Assembly (NCBI GenBank): GCA_027485675.1
Contig: JAIXQP010000053.1
Span: forward strand, 34,237 to 98,236
Source of the DNA: Terriglobales bacterium
Lineage (GTDB): Bacteria > Acidobacteriota > Terriglobia > Bryobacterales > Bryobacteraceae
Length of the DNA stretch: 64,000 nt
Direction: 5' to 3'
Part shown: one piece after another, positions 28,506 to 40,762 of the stretch
Layout of the letters: every line of letters starts with the position of its first letter
Numbering within the stretch: position 1 is the first letter of the stretch
Position numbers and translations under genes: made by a program
Notes under the pieces: model-generated
Databases searched by the model: none
What the model saw: the letters and a program-made list of their open reading frames with translations, nothing else
Told to the model about the DNA's origin: nothing

Positions 28506-29183
28506 ATGAAACCTTTACTCTTCACCCTGAGTTTGACCTTCGGATCGATGACGGCATTGGCGCAGCAGCCGGCGCCGCCCAAGCCTGCCCCCGCACCGAT
28601 GACCTTTTTCGTGACGAGCGTCGGCGTGGGCGATGGCGCGAATTTGGGTGGCTTGGCAGGGGCCGATGCGCAGTGCCAGAAGCTGGCCTCGGCCGCCGGA
28701 TCGAGCTTCACCAATTGGAAGGCGTATCTGAGCACCTCCGCCGAAGGTGGCAAGCCGGCCGTGAACGCACGGGACCGGATCGGCAACGGCCCGTGGCATA
28801 ACGCCAAGGGCGCGGTGATCGCCCGCGACCAGGCGCACCTGCACGGCGACACCGCGGAACTGGCGCGGCTCGGCAATCTGATCACGAAAAACAACGCCCT
28901 CAACGAGAAGGGCGAACAGATCAACGGCGTCGGCAGCCAGCCCAACCAGCACGACATTCTGACCGGGACGCAGCCGGACGGCCGCGCCTACACCGACAGC
29001 GCCGACCACACCTGCAAGAACTGGACGAGCAACGGCGAAGGGACCGCGCAAGTCGGCCATAGCGACCGGAACGGCGGCGGCATTTCGTGGAACTCCACCC
29101 ATCCCTCGCGCGGTTGCAGCCAGGCCAATCTGGTGGGCACCGGCGGCGCCGGCCTGTTCTACTGCTTCGTGCCGGTGCAGTAA
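28506..29183 (+). CDS. Secreted lectin-like protein (DUF1554-related)
   Basis: 225 residues from ATG 28506, chosen because a signal peptide (MKPLLFTLSLTFGSMTALAQ) begins there; GGGAAAC is the only purine stretch upstream. A proline linker leads to a domain with FFVTSVGVGDGANLGGLAGAD, ADAQCQKLA and WKAYLSTSAEGGKPAVNARD. Later come HDILTGTQPDG, CKNWTSNGEG and a terminal FYCFVPVQ. This pattern is shared by bacterial proteins annotated as lectins of the collagen XV/XVIII-trimerisation-like or DUF1554 kind. Its four to five Cys suggest disulfides. The sulfatase gene starts at the next base. Confidence 0.75.
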   Translation: MKPLLFTLSLTFGSMTALAQQPAPPKPAPAPMTFFVTSVGVGDGANLGGLAGADAQCQKLASAAGSSFTNWKAYLSTSAEGGKPAVNARDRIGNGPWHNAKGAVIARDQAHLHGDTAELARLGNLITKNNALNEKGEQINGVGSQPNQHDILTGTQPDGRAYTDSADHTCKNWTSNGEGTAQVGHSDRNGGGISWNSTHPSRGCSQANLVGTGGAGLFYCFVPVQ

Positions 29184-30548
29184 GTGTTGACGAGACGCGG
29201 CTTCCTGGGGGCACTGGCGGCAGGCAGGAAGCCGAATCTTGTCTTGGTGCTGGCAGACGATATGGGCTACGGCGATATCGGCTGCTATGGTTCAAAGGAT
29301 GTCCCCACGCCGCATTTGGACGCGCTGGCGCGGAGCGGAGTGCGGTTTACCGATGGCTATGTCTCCTGCGCCGTCTGCAGCCCCTCCCGCGCCGCGCTTC
29401 TTACCGGGCGCTACCAGCAGCGTTTCGGCCACGAGTTCAACTCCGGGCCGCTCGAGCGCGAAGGCGAAGTCGGCTTTGGCCTGCCGGCGGGCGAGAAGAT
29501 CTTGCCGCAGCTCCTCAAGAGCGCGGGCTATCGCAGCACGGCCATCGGCAAATGGCATTTGGGAGCGCGTCCCGGCTTCCACCCCTTGGAGCGCGGGTTT
29601 GACGAGTTTTTCGGATTCCTCACCGGCGGCAATGCGTTCGTCACGCCGCGGACGGCCGGACGGCGCGTAGTGGCCTCGGACGGGGACCAGGGGCGCCTCG
29701 TGGAACGAGCCGACCCCATCCGGCGCGGGCACGAACCGGTGCCGGAAGACCGTTATCTAACCGACGCGTTCGCCGAAGAGGCCGTGCGCTTCATCGAACG
29801 CAACCGGACCCGCCCGTTCTTTGTCTATCTCGCCCCCAATGCGATTCATACGCCGCTCCATGCTCTGGATAAGTATGTGGACCGGGTGGCCGGAATCAAG
29901 GAGGAGAAGCACCGCCTGCTCGCGGCCATGACGGTGGCGCTCGACGACGCCGTGGGGCTCCTGACAGCTAAGTTGAAAGAGTGGGGACTCGAACGGGATA
30001 CCTTATTCGTCTTCTTAAGTGACAACGGATGCCCGGTAGTTACGGGAGCCGGGACCAATGCCCCGTTGAACGGGGAGAAGGTGACTTACTTCGAAGGCGG
30101 GATCCGGGTGCCCTTTATCATGCGCTGGCCCGGCCGGATTCCGGCCGGGAAGGTCTACCGGGAGCCCGTGGTGTCCCGCGATCTGGCGCCGACTTTTCTG
30201 GCGGCCGCGGGCGTACCCGCGCCACAGTTCGATGGGGTGGACCTGCTCCCCTACTTGCGCGGCGCCAAGGGCAGACCGCACGATGCCCTCTTCTGGCGGG
30301 CAGGAAAGGCGCGCGCCGTGCGGAAGGGGAAATGGAAACTGGTGGAGTTTGGCGATGAGTTTACCGGGCTCTACGACCTCAACGCCGACGCCGCCGAGAA
30401 GCAGGACTTGAGCCGCGAACGGCCCGAGGTGCTGCGGGAGTTGCGCGAGGCCTGGGCGGATTGGAGCCGGCAGATGAGCCCGCCGGCCTGGCCGCCCCGG
30501 TATCGCAAGCTGACCGTGAACGGAAGAGAGTTGAACTGGGAGCTGTAG
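29184..30548 (+). CDS. Cys-type sulfatase 1
   Basis: 454 residues starting at GTG 29184, directly after the TAA of the lectin-like gene (TTG 29187 is an alternative). A twin-arginine-like start RRGFLGALAAGRK leads into NLVLVLADDMGYGDIGCYGS with the metal-binding Asp pair. The active-site motif C65-SPSR (CSPSRAALLTGRY) is the Cys-type, to be matured to formylglycine. HLGARPGFHPLERGFDEFFG and VFLSDNGCPV are also family features. It should cleave a sulfate ester outside the cytoplasm. No formylglycine-generating enzyme is in the window. Its stop lies one base from the stop of the opposing gene. Confidence 0.94.
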   Translation: MLTRRGFLGALAAGRKPNLVLVLADDMGYGDIGCYGSKDVPTPHLDALARSGVRFTDGYVSCAVCSPSRAALLTGRYQQRFGHEFNSGPLEREGEVGFGLPAGEKILPQLLKSAGYRSTAIGKWHLGARPGFHPLERGFDEFFGFLTGGNAFVTPRTAGRRVVASDGDQGRLVERADPIRRGHEPVPEDRYLTDAFAEEAVRFIERNRTRPFFVYLAPNAIHTPLHALDKYVDRVAGIKEEKHRLLAAMTVALDDAVGLLTAKLKEWGLERDTLFVFLSDNGCPVVTGAGTNAPLNGEKVTYFEGGIRVPFIMRWPGRIPAGKVYREPVVSRDLAPTFLAAAGVPAPQFDGVDLLPYLRGAKGRPHDALFWRAGKARAVRKGKWKLVEFGDEFTGLYDLNADAAEKQDLSRERPEVLRELREAWADWSRQMSPPAWPPRYRKLTVNGRELNWEL

Positions 30549-30549
30549 C

Positions 30550-32133
30550 TTATTGGCGGACCGTAGGATAGGTGATGCCTAACTGCTCCAGGTACGTGTT
30601 GTACTTCCCGGGGTTGTAATACTGCTCTTTCATGCGGGGCCGGAATTCGTCCATGATCCGCTTGTTGAGAAACAGCGCTGGCTCATCGGTGGGCCGCAGG
30701 AAGGACTTATATTTCGTATCTTTGGTCTGCACGTTCTTGAAGTAGTCCCAGGCCGCGGTGACTAACTGCGGCTTGGTGATGAGATCGAGCAGCGTCATGG
30801 CTTGGGCCTTGGCGCCCGCCACTACCCCCTTATGCGCAATCGGGGTGGCCATGGCGATGGCGTTGGCCCAGTTATGCCCCGGCCCCGCCTGAATGTTGGC
30901 GGGATAGCGGAGCGTGACCGTAGGTACGTTCCAAGAGATGTCGCCGATGTCGTCCGAACCGCCTCCCCCCGCCGCCGACGGCGAACCCGCGGGCCGCCGG
31001 AGTTCGCCAACCTGCTCGCTCAGTCCAGTGACCGGAACCTTCAATTCCTTCTGCAGGGCAACGGCAAAACTCTTGTCCTCTTCCGACCACTGCGGATAGC
31101 CGACTTTCTTGATATTGGCGTGCATCGCTTCGGCAATCGGCACCGAGAAGTGCCCGGCCCAGGCGCTGCCGAGGACGCGGGACGTGACGGTGGTGTTCGT
31201 CATGAGAGCGGCGCCCTGCGCCATCTGGTCACCAATCTTCCAGAGGTTCATCACGTTGTCGTAATCGGTCTCGCGGAAGAAGTACCAGACGGCAGCGTTC
31301 TGCGGCACCACGTTCGGTTGATCGCCACCGTTAGTGATGACATAGTGCGACCGCTGCGCCAGACGGAGGTGTTCGCGGCGGAAGTTCCAGCCGACGTTCA
31401 TCAGCTCCACCGCGTCGAGGGCGGAGCGTCCCCGCCACGGAGCCCCAGCCGCATGCGCGGATTCGCCCTGAAACTGATACTCCACGGAAACCATGCCGCT
31501 TTGCCCGCCGGGTCCGCCGGTGACGTTGAAATCGGAGGAGACGTGGGCGAACAGCACCGCATCCACGTCCTTAAAGACCCCGGCGCGCACGTAGTAGGCC
31601 TTGGTGCCCAACTGCTCCTCACCAACCCCCGGCCACAGCTTCAGCGTGCCCGGCAGCTTCTCGCGCTCCATGATCTCCTTCACGGCCAGCGCGGCGACGA
31701 TGTTCAGCGGCATGCCCGAATTGTGGCCTTCGCCATGGCCTGGGGCGTACTCCAGCAGCGGCGCGCGATAGGCCACGCCCGGCTTCTGCGAAGCCTGCGG
31801 GATGCAGTCAATATCCGATCCCAGCGCGATCACCGGCTTACCGGACCCCCAGGTGGCCACCCACGCCGTGGGAATCCCGGCCACGCCTCGTTCGATCCGA
31901 AACCCCTCTTTTTCGAGGATTCCCGTCAGGTATTTGCTCGTCTCTACCTCCTGAAAACCGAGTTCCGCGAAGGAGAATACGGAATCCACCATGACCTGCG
32001 CCTGCTTGGCCATCCGGTCAATGCGGCCGGCCAGGTCAGCCTTCATGGCGGCTTCGCGTTCGGGCGAAACAGGCGATTGTCCAGAGGCGGCGAAAGCGGC
32101 CGCCAGGAGAGAGAACAGAACTCGGCGAAGCAT
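30550..32133 (-). CDS. Secreted M20-family amidohydrolase (AbgB/IAA-hydrolase-like)
   Basis: 527 residues from ATG 32133, chosen because the signal peptide MLRRVLFSLLAAAFAASGQS starts there. M20D features are VMVDSVFSFAELGFQEVETS, VIALGSDIDCIP, PGHGEGHNSGMPLNIVAALA and a dimerisation domain with FQGESAHAAGAPWRGRSALD. The family removes acyl groups from amino acids or p-aminobenzoyl-glutamate with two divalent metals. The protein is exported, which is unusual for AbgB but common in Acidobacteriota. It converges with sulfatase 1. Confidence 0.92.
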   Translation of the reverse strand: MLRRVLFSLLAAAFAASGQSPVSPEREAAMKADLAGRIDRMAKQAQVMVDSVFSFAELGFQEVETSKYLTGILEKEGFRIERGVAGIPTAWVATWGSGKPVIALGSDIDCIPQASQKPGVAYRAPLLEYAPGHGEGHNSGMPLNIVAALAVKEIMEREKLPGTLKLWPGVGEEQLGTKAYYVRAGVFKDVDAVLFAHVSSDFNVTGGPGGQSGMVSVEYQFQGESAHAAGAPWRGRSALDAVELMNVGWNFRREHLRLAQRSHYVITNGGDQPNVVPQNAAVWYFFRETDYDNVMNLWKIGDQMAQGAALMTNTTVTSRVLGSAWAGHFSVPIAEAMHANIKKVGYPQWSEEDKSFAVALQKELKVPVTGLSEQVGELRRPAGSPSAAGGGGSDDIGDISWNVPTVTLRYPANIQAGPGHNWANAIAMATPIAHKGVVAGAKAQAMTLLDLITKPQLVTAAWDYFKNVQTKDTKYKSFLRPTDEPALFLNKRIMDEFRPRMKEQYYNPGKYNTYLEQLGITYPTVRQ

Positions 32134-32149
32134 GATTCCGATCAGGATA

Positions 32150-32884
32150 TCAAGCGGCGAGATAGCGGCGAACCATCTCCCTCCAGTCGGCGGCGCGATG
32201 CGCTTCTCCGGGCCAGACATCGAGAACGTGAGGGATCTGCTTGTTGTGAAGGACCGCGGAGAGCTCCCGGGTGGAGGCGCAGAAGGCATCGTCCTGGCCC
32301 ACGGCGAGCGTAATGGCAAGACGGCGCAGAGCGGCCACGATCGCGGGGTCGGTTAGCCGGGCGAGGAAGTGCGGCGGGGTATGGAAGTAGATGTTGTCGT
32401 CGTAATAGCCGCTGAACAGGTCGAGAAAGGGCCCGATGGCGCGGGTGAGGTCGTAGCGGCCGGACAGGGCCAGCACCCGGGTGAACAGATGCGGGTGGCG
32501 GGTGGCCAGGTTCACGGCGTGATAAGCGCCAATGGAGCAGCCGTGCGCCAAGAGCCGCGGATCCTGGTTCTTTTCCGCCGTGAAGGGCAGAACCTCATTC
32601 ACCACATAGTCTTCATAGAGCTGGTGGCGGTGGATGCGCTCGGGTGGCGGAATGGAAGCACAGTATAGGGAGTGGGAGTCGAAACTATCGAGACAGAAGA
32701 GCTGCACCTTGCCGGCCAGGATAGCGGGTGCGGCCGCTTCCACCAGACGCCAGTTCTCATAGTCGAAGAAGCGTCCCTGACGAGTCGGAAACACTACCGC
32801 CCGCTCGCCGGCGTGACCAAAGACGAGAAGCTCCATTTCGCGCTGCAGAGGTGCGCTAAACCACTTGTGGTATTCCCGAAGCAT
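32150..32884 (-). CDS. Alpha/beta-hydrolase esterase-like protein
   Basis: 244 residues, no signal peptide. The nucleophile elbow GCSIGAYHAVNLATRHP fits GxSxG, an oxyanion region precedes it (VVFPTRQGRFFDYENW), and EAHRAADW near the end supplies the candidate catalytic His. This resembles the esterase D/PHB-depolymerase-like family of cytoplasmic esterases. It overlaps the SGNH-hydrolase gene by 29 bases upstream on the same strand and lies 16 bases before the M20 amidohydrolase. Confidence 0.85.
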   Translation of the reverse strand: MLREYHKWFSAPLQREMELLVFGHAGERAVVFPTRQGRFFDYENWRLVEAAAPAILAGKVQLFCLDSFDSHSLYCASIPPPERIHRHQLYEDYVVNEVLPFTAEKNQDPRLLAHGCSIGAYHAVNLATRHPHLFTRVLALSGRYDLTRAIGPFLDLFSGYYDDNIYFHTPPHFLARLTDPAIVAALRRLAITLAVGQDDAFCASTRELSAVLHNKQIPHVLDVWPGEAHRAADWREMVRRYLAA

Positions 32885-33542
32885 CCTGTCCCGCGGGGAT
32901 CTGGCTAGAGGACAGCTCAGTGGAGCAAATATCCGGCGACGGATTGATGAACATTCGATTGCGGTCCTGCTTGAGAGTCTCCGCCCAACGGCGGTAGCCG
33001 GCGGGGCTCAGGTGCAGGCCGTCGGCTTGAAAGTACTCCGCGGCGGGATAACCCATCGAATTCAACAGCGGCGAGGCAACGTCGATAAACGCCGCGCGAG
33101 GCTGCCGGGCGGCCTCCTGGCGAATCGCGTTGTTGGCGCGATCAATCAGAGGACGGAGATAGAGCCGGGCAGGAGAGAGCTTGATCGAAAGAAACGCCCA
33201 GGGCAGGGCGGCATCGAACGCACGGATCTTTTCAGCGAGCGCATGGAAGCGGTCCACGACGAACTCCGGCGACTGGCCGTCGCCGAGGTCGTTGTCGCCG
33301 GCGTAGACCAGCAGCGAGCGAGGCCGGACGAGGGGGATCAAATGATCGAAGAAGTGCACGCAGGCCGCCAGAGTGGAGCCGCCAAAGCCCAAGTTCAGCG
33401 CACACGGATTCTCGAGATCGGCGGGGAGTTGATCCCACAGACGGATCGAGGACGAACCATAGAACGCGATCGGCTCCGGGGGAAGTTTCCCCTGCCGTAA
33501 CTTATTTGCCAGACCCGCGACTTCCTGAGCGTACCACTCCAT
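32856..33542 (-). CDS. SGNH/GDSL-type hydrolase
   Basis: 228 residues. Block I is FYGSSSIRLWDQ (nucleophile Ser), block II NLGFGGST, block III YAGDNDLGDG with the Asn, and block V DGLHLSPAGYRRWAE with Asp and His. All four SGNH residues are present, so it should be an active esterase, possibly for acetyl groups on sugars. No signal peptide is evident. Its last 29 bases overlap the start of the esterase gene. Confidence 0.9.
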   Translation of the reverse strand: MEWYAQEVAGLANKLRQGKLPPEPIAFYGSSSIRLWDQLPADLENPCALNLGFGGSTLAACVHFFDHLIPLVRPRSLLVYAGDNDLGDGQSPEFVVDRFHALAEKIRAFDAALPWAFLSIKLSPARLYLRPLIDRANNAIRQEAARQPRAAFIDVASPLLNSMGYPAAEYFQADGLHLSPAGYRRWAETLKQDRNRMFINPSPDICSTELSSSQIPAGQDASGIPQVV

Positions 33543-33603
33543 TACTATTCAGTTTATCAGGGTCAAACCGGGCGTCTCGATTCCCGTACAATCGAGAGCA
33601 GTC

Positions 33604-36283
<2,680 letters not shown>

Positions 36284-36294
<11 letters not shown>

Positions 36295-37675
36295 CAGCCA
36301 CGCCCTCCATCGCCGCGGCTTTTTGACCGGCCTCGGCGCCATCGCCGCCGCCGATCTCCTCTCCGGCGCCGCCCGGCATCCCCACTTCCCGCCGAAAGCC
36401 AAGCGCGTCATCCAGATCTTCTGCCCCGGCGGCGTATCCCATCTCGATACGTTCGACTACAAGCCCGAACTCATCAAACGCAGCGGCCAGCCGATGCCCG
36501 GCGGCGATAAGGATGTGACCTTCCAGGGCGCCAACGGCAACCTGATGCGCAGCCCGTGGGAGTTCGCCCCGGCGGGCCAATCCGGCAAACCGATCACCAC
36601 CAAACTGCCCCACCTCGCCCGCCACGCCGACCGCATGGCGTTCATCCATTCGATGAGCTCCCGCTCGAACACCCATGGCCCGGCCTGCGTCGCCATGAAC
36701 ACCGGTTTCGTCTTTGAAGGTTTCCCCTCCGCCGGCGCCTGGCTCAGCTACGCCCTCGGCGCCGAAAGCGACAATCTGCCCGCCTATGTCGCCATTCCGG
36801 ACATCCGCGGCATTCCCCCCTCCGGCCCGGCCAACTGGACCTCCGGCTTCCTGCCCGCCGAGCATCAGGGCGTGGCCTTCAACGCCGCCAGCCCCATTCG
36901 CAACCTCGCCCGTCCCGCCGGAGTCTCCGCCGAAGCCGACCGGGCCACGCGCGACTACGCCCAGTTCCTCAACTCGCGCCACGCCGCGCTCCACCCGGGG
37001 GACTCCGAACTCCAGGCCCGGATTGCTTCCTACGCCCTCGCCGCCCGCATGCAGCTCTCCGCCCCGGAGGTCGCCGATCTCAAGAGCGAGTCCCCCGCCA
37101 CCCTCGAACTCTATGGCGCCAACCATGCCAACCCGCTGCTCGCCGCCTACGCCCGCAACTGTCTGCTGGCCCGCCGACTCGTCGAACGCGGCGTCCGCTA
37201 CGTGCAACTCTATTGCGCCTCCCGCGCGTCCGGCGTCGATGGCCTGCTGAACTGGGACGCGCACAAGACCCTGCAAGCCGACTACGATCGCCACCTGCCG
37301 ATCCTCGATCAACCCACCGCTGGCCTGATCCAGGATCTTGCCGCCCGCGGGCTATTGGACGACACGCTCGTCCTGTGGACCACCGAGTTCGGCCGCATGC
37401 CGACGCACCAGGAAGGCACGTTGGGCCGCGACCACAACCCCGACGCCTACACCGTCTGGATGCTCGGCGCCGGGGTGAAACCGGCCACCTCCTGGGGCGA
37501 CACCGACGACTTCGGCCGCCGCGTCGCCGAGAATCCCACCACCGTTTACGACTTCTGGGCCACCGTGCTCCACCTGCTCGGCCTGAATCACGAGAAGCTC
37601 ACCTGGTATCACAACGGCCTCAACCGCCGCCTGACGGACGTCCATGGCCACGTGCTCCACTCGCTCCTCGCCTAG
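36284..37675 (+). CDS. DUF1501 family secreted protein, second copy
   Basis: 463 residues. The N terminus ALHRRGFLTGLGAIAAADLL is a twin-arginine-type signal. The DUF1501 fold follows: VIQIFCPGGVSHLDTFDYKP, SRSNTHGPACVAMNTGF, WTTEFGRMPTHQ and GRDHNPDAYTVWMLGAGVKP. It is paired with the preceding DUF1549/1553 gene by an 11-base overlap. The exported PLP-fold gene starts 16 bases later, so the four genes 33.6-40.3 kb form one operon. Confidence 0.93.
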
Positions 37676-37691
37676 GCGATAAGATGCTGGG

Positions 37692-38858
37692 ATGATCCAG
37701 CGCCGTTGGTTCTTCCCCCTCCTCTCCGCCCTGGGCGTGGCCAGCGCCCAGCCGCGCAACCCCTACGCCGCTCTCGGCATCCGCCCCGTCCTCAACTTCC
37801 AGGGGCCCGTCACCACGGTCGGCGCCTCCCGCATGTGGCCCGAGATCCAATCCATCATGGCCGAGGCCGCCAAGGACTTTGCCGTTCTCGCCGAAGTGAA
37901 GGACGCCGTCGGCGAACGCCTCGCCAAACTCTGCGGAACGGAATCGGCCCTGGTCACCTCCGGCACCGCCGGCGCCATCGCCCTCGGCACCTACGCCTGC
38001 CTCACCGGCGCCGACACCGCCAAGGTCCGGCGCCTGCCCGACCTCACCGGCATGAAGACCGAGGTGCTGATCCAGAAGCCGCACCGCAACGGCTACGACC
38101 ACGCCGTCCGCAGCGCCGGCGTCCGCCTGGTGGAAGTCGATAGCCGCGAGGCATTCGTCAACGCCCTCACCCCCAACGTCGCCATGATCTATTACCTCGG
38201 CGGCACCCGCGGCGATTGGGCCTGGGAGACGCCGGTCCCGCTGCCCGAATGTCTCGCCCTGGCCCGCCAAGCCGGCATCCCCGTTCTCGTCGATGCCGCC
38301 AACCTCCTCCCGAGTTGGGACAACATCCCGCGCCTGGCCGCCACCGGGGTCGACCTGCTCGCCTTCAGCGGCGGCAAACATGTCCGCGGGCCGCAAAGCA
38401 CCGGCGTTCTCGCCGGCCGGAAGGACCTGATCGACGCCGCCTGGCTCAACTCCAGCCCCCACTCCGACTCCCAGGGCCGCGGCATGAAGGTGAACAAGGA
38501 GGAGATGATTGGCCTGCTCGCCGCCCTTGAAAAGTACGCGAAACTCGACTTCGCCGCCCTCGACCGCGAATGCGAGCGCCAGGCCGATTTCGTCATGCGC
38601 GAACTCCGTAAGGCCAAGCTCCACGTCGAAAAGGCTCCCTTCGAACGCGGCCGCCGTGTCCACCGGGTGATCGCCACATGGGACGAATCCAGCCGGTCTC
38701 TCTCCACCGCCCAGGTGATCCAGCGCCTCCTCGACGGGGAACCACGCATCGCAGCCCTCCCCGGCCCCAGCGGCAAGGGCATTGAACTGACGTTCCTGAT
38801 GAATGAGCCCGGCGAAGAACGCATCGCCGCCCGCCGCCTGCGGGAGATCTTCGCATGA
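37692..38858 (+). CDS. Exported SelA-like PLP-fold protein
   Basis: 388 residues. The first 20 (MIQRRWFFPLLSALGVASAQ) look like a secretion signal with paired Arg, odd for a PLP enzyme; a twin-arginine route after cofactor binding is possible. The rest resembles L-seryl-tRNA(Sec) selenium transferase-like aminotransferases: LGIRPVLNFQGPVTTVGASR, CGTESALVTSGTAGAIALGT, GIPVLVDAAN and the Schiff-base Lys 229 in LLAFSGGKHVRGPQSTGVL. Similar proteins in Acidobacteriota degrade D-amino-acid-like or sugar-acid substrates (e.g. DgaE class), but no assignment is safe. It overlaps sulfatase 2 by 4 bases. Confidence 0.85.
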   Translation: MIQRRWFFPLLSALGVASAQPRNPYAALGIRPVLNFQGPVTTVGASRMWPEIQSIMAEAAKDFAVLAEVKDAVGERLAKLCGTESALVTSGTAGAIALGTYACLTGADTAKVRRLPDLTGMKTEVLIQKPHRNGYDHAVRSAGVRLVEVDSREAFVNALTPNVAMIYYLGGTRGDWAWETPVPLPECLALARQAGIPVLVDAANLLPSWDNIPRLAATGVDLLAFSGGKHVRGPQSTGVLAGRKDLIDAAWLNSSPHSDSQGRGMKVNKEEMIGLLAALEKYAKLDFAALDRECERQADFVMRELRKAKLHVEKAPFERGRRVHRVIATWDESSRSLSTAQVIQRLLDGEPRIAALPGPSGKGIELTFLMNEPGEERIAARRLREIFA

Positions 38859-40321
38859 GTGCCCCCTCGCGCCGCGACTTCCTGCTCGCCACCATCGGCG
38901 CGACCGTCGCCTGCCAACGCCCCGCGCCGCGGCCCAATATCCTCTTCGTCATGACGGACGATCACGCCGCCGCCCACCTCGGCTGCTACGGCAACCCGCT
39001 CGTCCGGACGCCGAACATGGACCGGCTCGCCCGCGAAGGCGTCCACTTCACGAACGCCTTCGTCACGAATTCCCTCTGCGCCCCCTCCCGCGCCACCATC
39101 CTCACCGGCTGCTACTCCCACCTGCACGGCATCCGTGGCAACTCGGAGATGAAGGGGCAGGTTGAGAACATCAACCGGTCGCTGGTCACCTATCCGCAGG
39201 CCCTGCAGGCCGCCGGCTACCGTACCGGCATCGTCGGCAAATGGCACCTATCGCACGACCCCGTGGGCTTTGACACCTGGCGCATCCTACCCGGCCAGGG
39301 CCTCTATTTCGACCCCGAGTTCATCGAAAACGGCGTCCGCAAGAAGTACACCGGCTACGCCACCGACCTCACCACCGGCTTTGCCCTCGACTTCCTCCGC
39401 CAGCCTTCGGACCAGCCGTGGTGCCTCGTCTACCAGCACAAAGCGCCCCACCGGCCCTTCCTCCCGCCTCCCCGCTTCGCCAAGCTCTACGAAAACGTCG
39501 AAATCCCGCTCCCGCCGGCCTTCGACGATGACTACCGGACCCGCCAAGTCGCCGCCGAAGCCGAAGACATGCGCTTCGACGTCTCTCTGGCCGCCGACTA
39601 CCCGGACCTCCCCGCCAACCTGACGCCGGCGGCCAGGAAACGCTGGCTCTATCAGCGCTTCGTGAAGGACTACTATGGCGCCATCGCCGCCGTCGATGAG
39701 AACCTGGGCCGGGTGCTTGCCTATCTCGACGAACGAAAACTCACGGACAACACCGTCGTCATCTACACCTCCGATAACGGCTTCTTCGTCGGGGACCACG
39801 GCTGGTACGACAAGCGCTTCATGTACGAGCCCTCGCTCCGCGTCCCCCTGCTCATCCGCGCTCCGGGCGCGAAGGCCGGGCAGACAACGGCGGAGATGAC
39901 CATGAACATCGACCTGGCTCCCACGATCCTGGACTATGCCGGCGTCCCCGCGCCGGCCTCGTTTCAGGGGCAAAGCCTGCGCCCGCTTCTTGCGGGTCAG
40001 ACCCCAGAGGGCTGGCGCCGCTCGGTCTACTACTCTTACTTTGAGAACTCCTGGCAACTCGCCGGGAAGGGCCGCGAAGCGATGTCGGATCCCTCGTTCC
40101 AGTTCTTCACGCCGCACCGGATCGGCCCCCATCGCGGCGTCCGCACCGCCACCCACAAGCTCATTCACTACTACGCCGAAGGGGACGTCTGGGAGCTCTT
40201 CGATCTCGCCAAGGACCCGCACGAACTCGAGAATCTATATGGCCGCGCGGGAACCGAAACGCTTACGGCTGGCCTGCGGGCCGAGTTGGAGCGGCTCCGT
40301 CAACAGTATCGGGACGTCTAG
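38855..40321 (+). CDS. Cys-type sulfatase 2
   Basis: 488 residues. The start MSAPSRRDFLLATIGATVACQ combines a twin-arginine motif with a possible lipobox Cys, so it may be an anchored lipoprotein. NILFVMTDDHAAAHLGCYGN is the metal site and C75-APSR (CAPSRATILTGCYSH) the formylglycine motif. Other features: GIVGKWHLSHDP and VVIYTSDNGFFVGDHGW. The start overlaps the SelA-like gene (ATGA). The stop TAG shares CTAG (40318-40321) with the stop of the opposing remnant. Confidence 0.94.
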   Translation: MSAPSRRDFLLATIGATVACQRPAPRPNILFVMTDDHAAAHLGCYGNPLVRTPNMDRLAREGVHFTNAFVTNSLCAPSRATILTGCYSHLHGIRGNSEMKGQVENINRSLVTYPQALQAAGYRTGIVGKWHLSHDPVGFDTWRILPGQGLYFDPEFIENGVRKKYTGYATDLTTGFALDFLRQPSDQPWCLVYQHKAPHRPFLPPPRFAKLYENVEIPLPPAFDDDYRTRQVAAEAEDMRFDVSLAADYPDLPANLTPAARKRWLYQRFVKDYYGAIAAVDENLGRVLAYLDERKLTDNTVVIYTSDNGFFVGDHGWYDKRFMYEPSLRVPLLIRAPGAKAGQTTAEMTMNIDLAPTILDYAGVPAPASFQGQSLRPLLAGQTPEGWRRSVYYSYFENSWQLAGKGREAMSDPSFQFFTPHRIGPHRGVRTATHKLIHYYAEGDVWELFDLAKDPHELENLYGRAGTETLTAGLRAELERLRQQYRDV

Positions 40322-40710
40322 CTCTGGGTCTCGACCACTGGCTCCGGCGTCGCACAGCTCTCGGTCGTCAAGACCTCCGACAACTGCCGCAGGGACTCCG
40401 TGGACGCGACAACGTCCGCGGCATGATCCCGGCCCAACTTTGCGGACTTGAGCGCCGCCACGCACGTGGCATCCAACTTCTTCGGTGCATCCGCCTCGAT
40501 CACGGCGAATACTTTTTCAAGCGGCATGGCATCCCGGTACGGCCGGCGCGCGGCTAAGGCATCGAAGATATCGGCGACGACGAGAATCCGCGCCTCCAAC
40601 GACATCTGCTCCGCCCCCCAGCCCCGAAAGTAACCCGAACCATCCAACTTCTCGTGGTGCGCCGCCGCCACCCCCAATTCCGCGCGGGATGCTGCTTGAC
40701 CACTTCCCAT
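40318..40710 (-). pseudogene. HD-GYP domain remnant (C-terminal part only)
   Basis: 130 residues. AAAHHEKLDGSGYFRGWGAEQ corresponds to the HHExxDGxGYPxG block that gives the HD-GYP family its name, followed by ARILVVADIFDALAARRPYR. The first half, with the catalytic HD pair and the sensory domain, is absent: the frame begins only about 18 residues before the HHE block. The neighbouring upstream gene is a glycosyltransferase. It is best read as the decayed end of a cyclic-di-GMP phosphodiesterase. Confidence 0.8.
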
Positions 40711-40762
40711 TCGGCCGCATCCAACTTACCGCCGCCGAACTCTCCCCCGGCACCCCCAAGGC

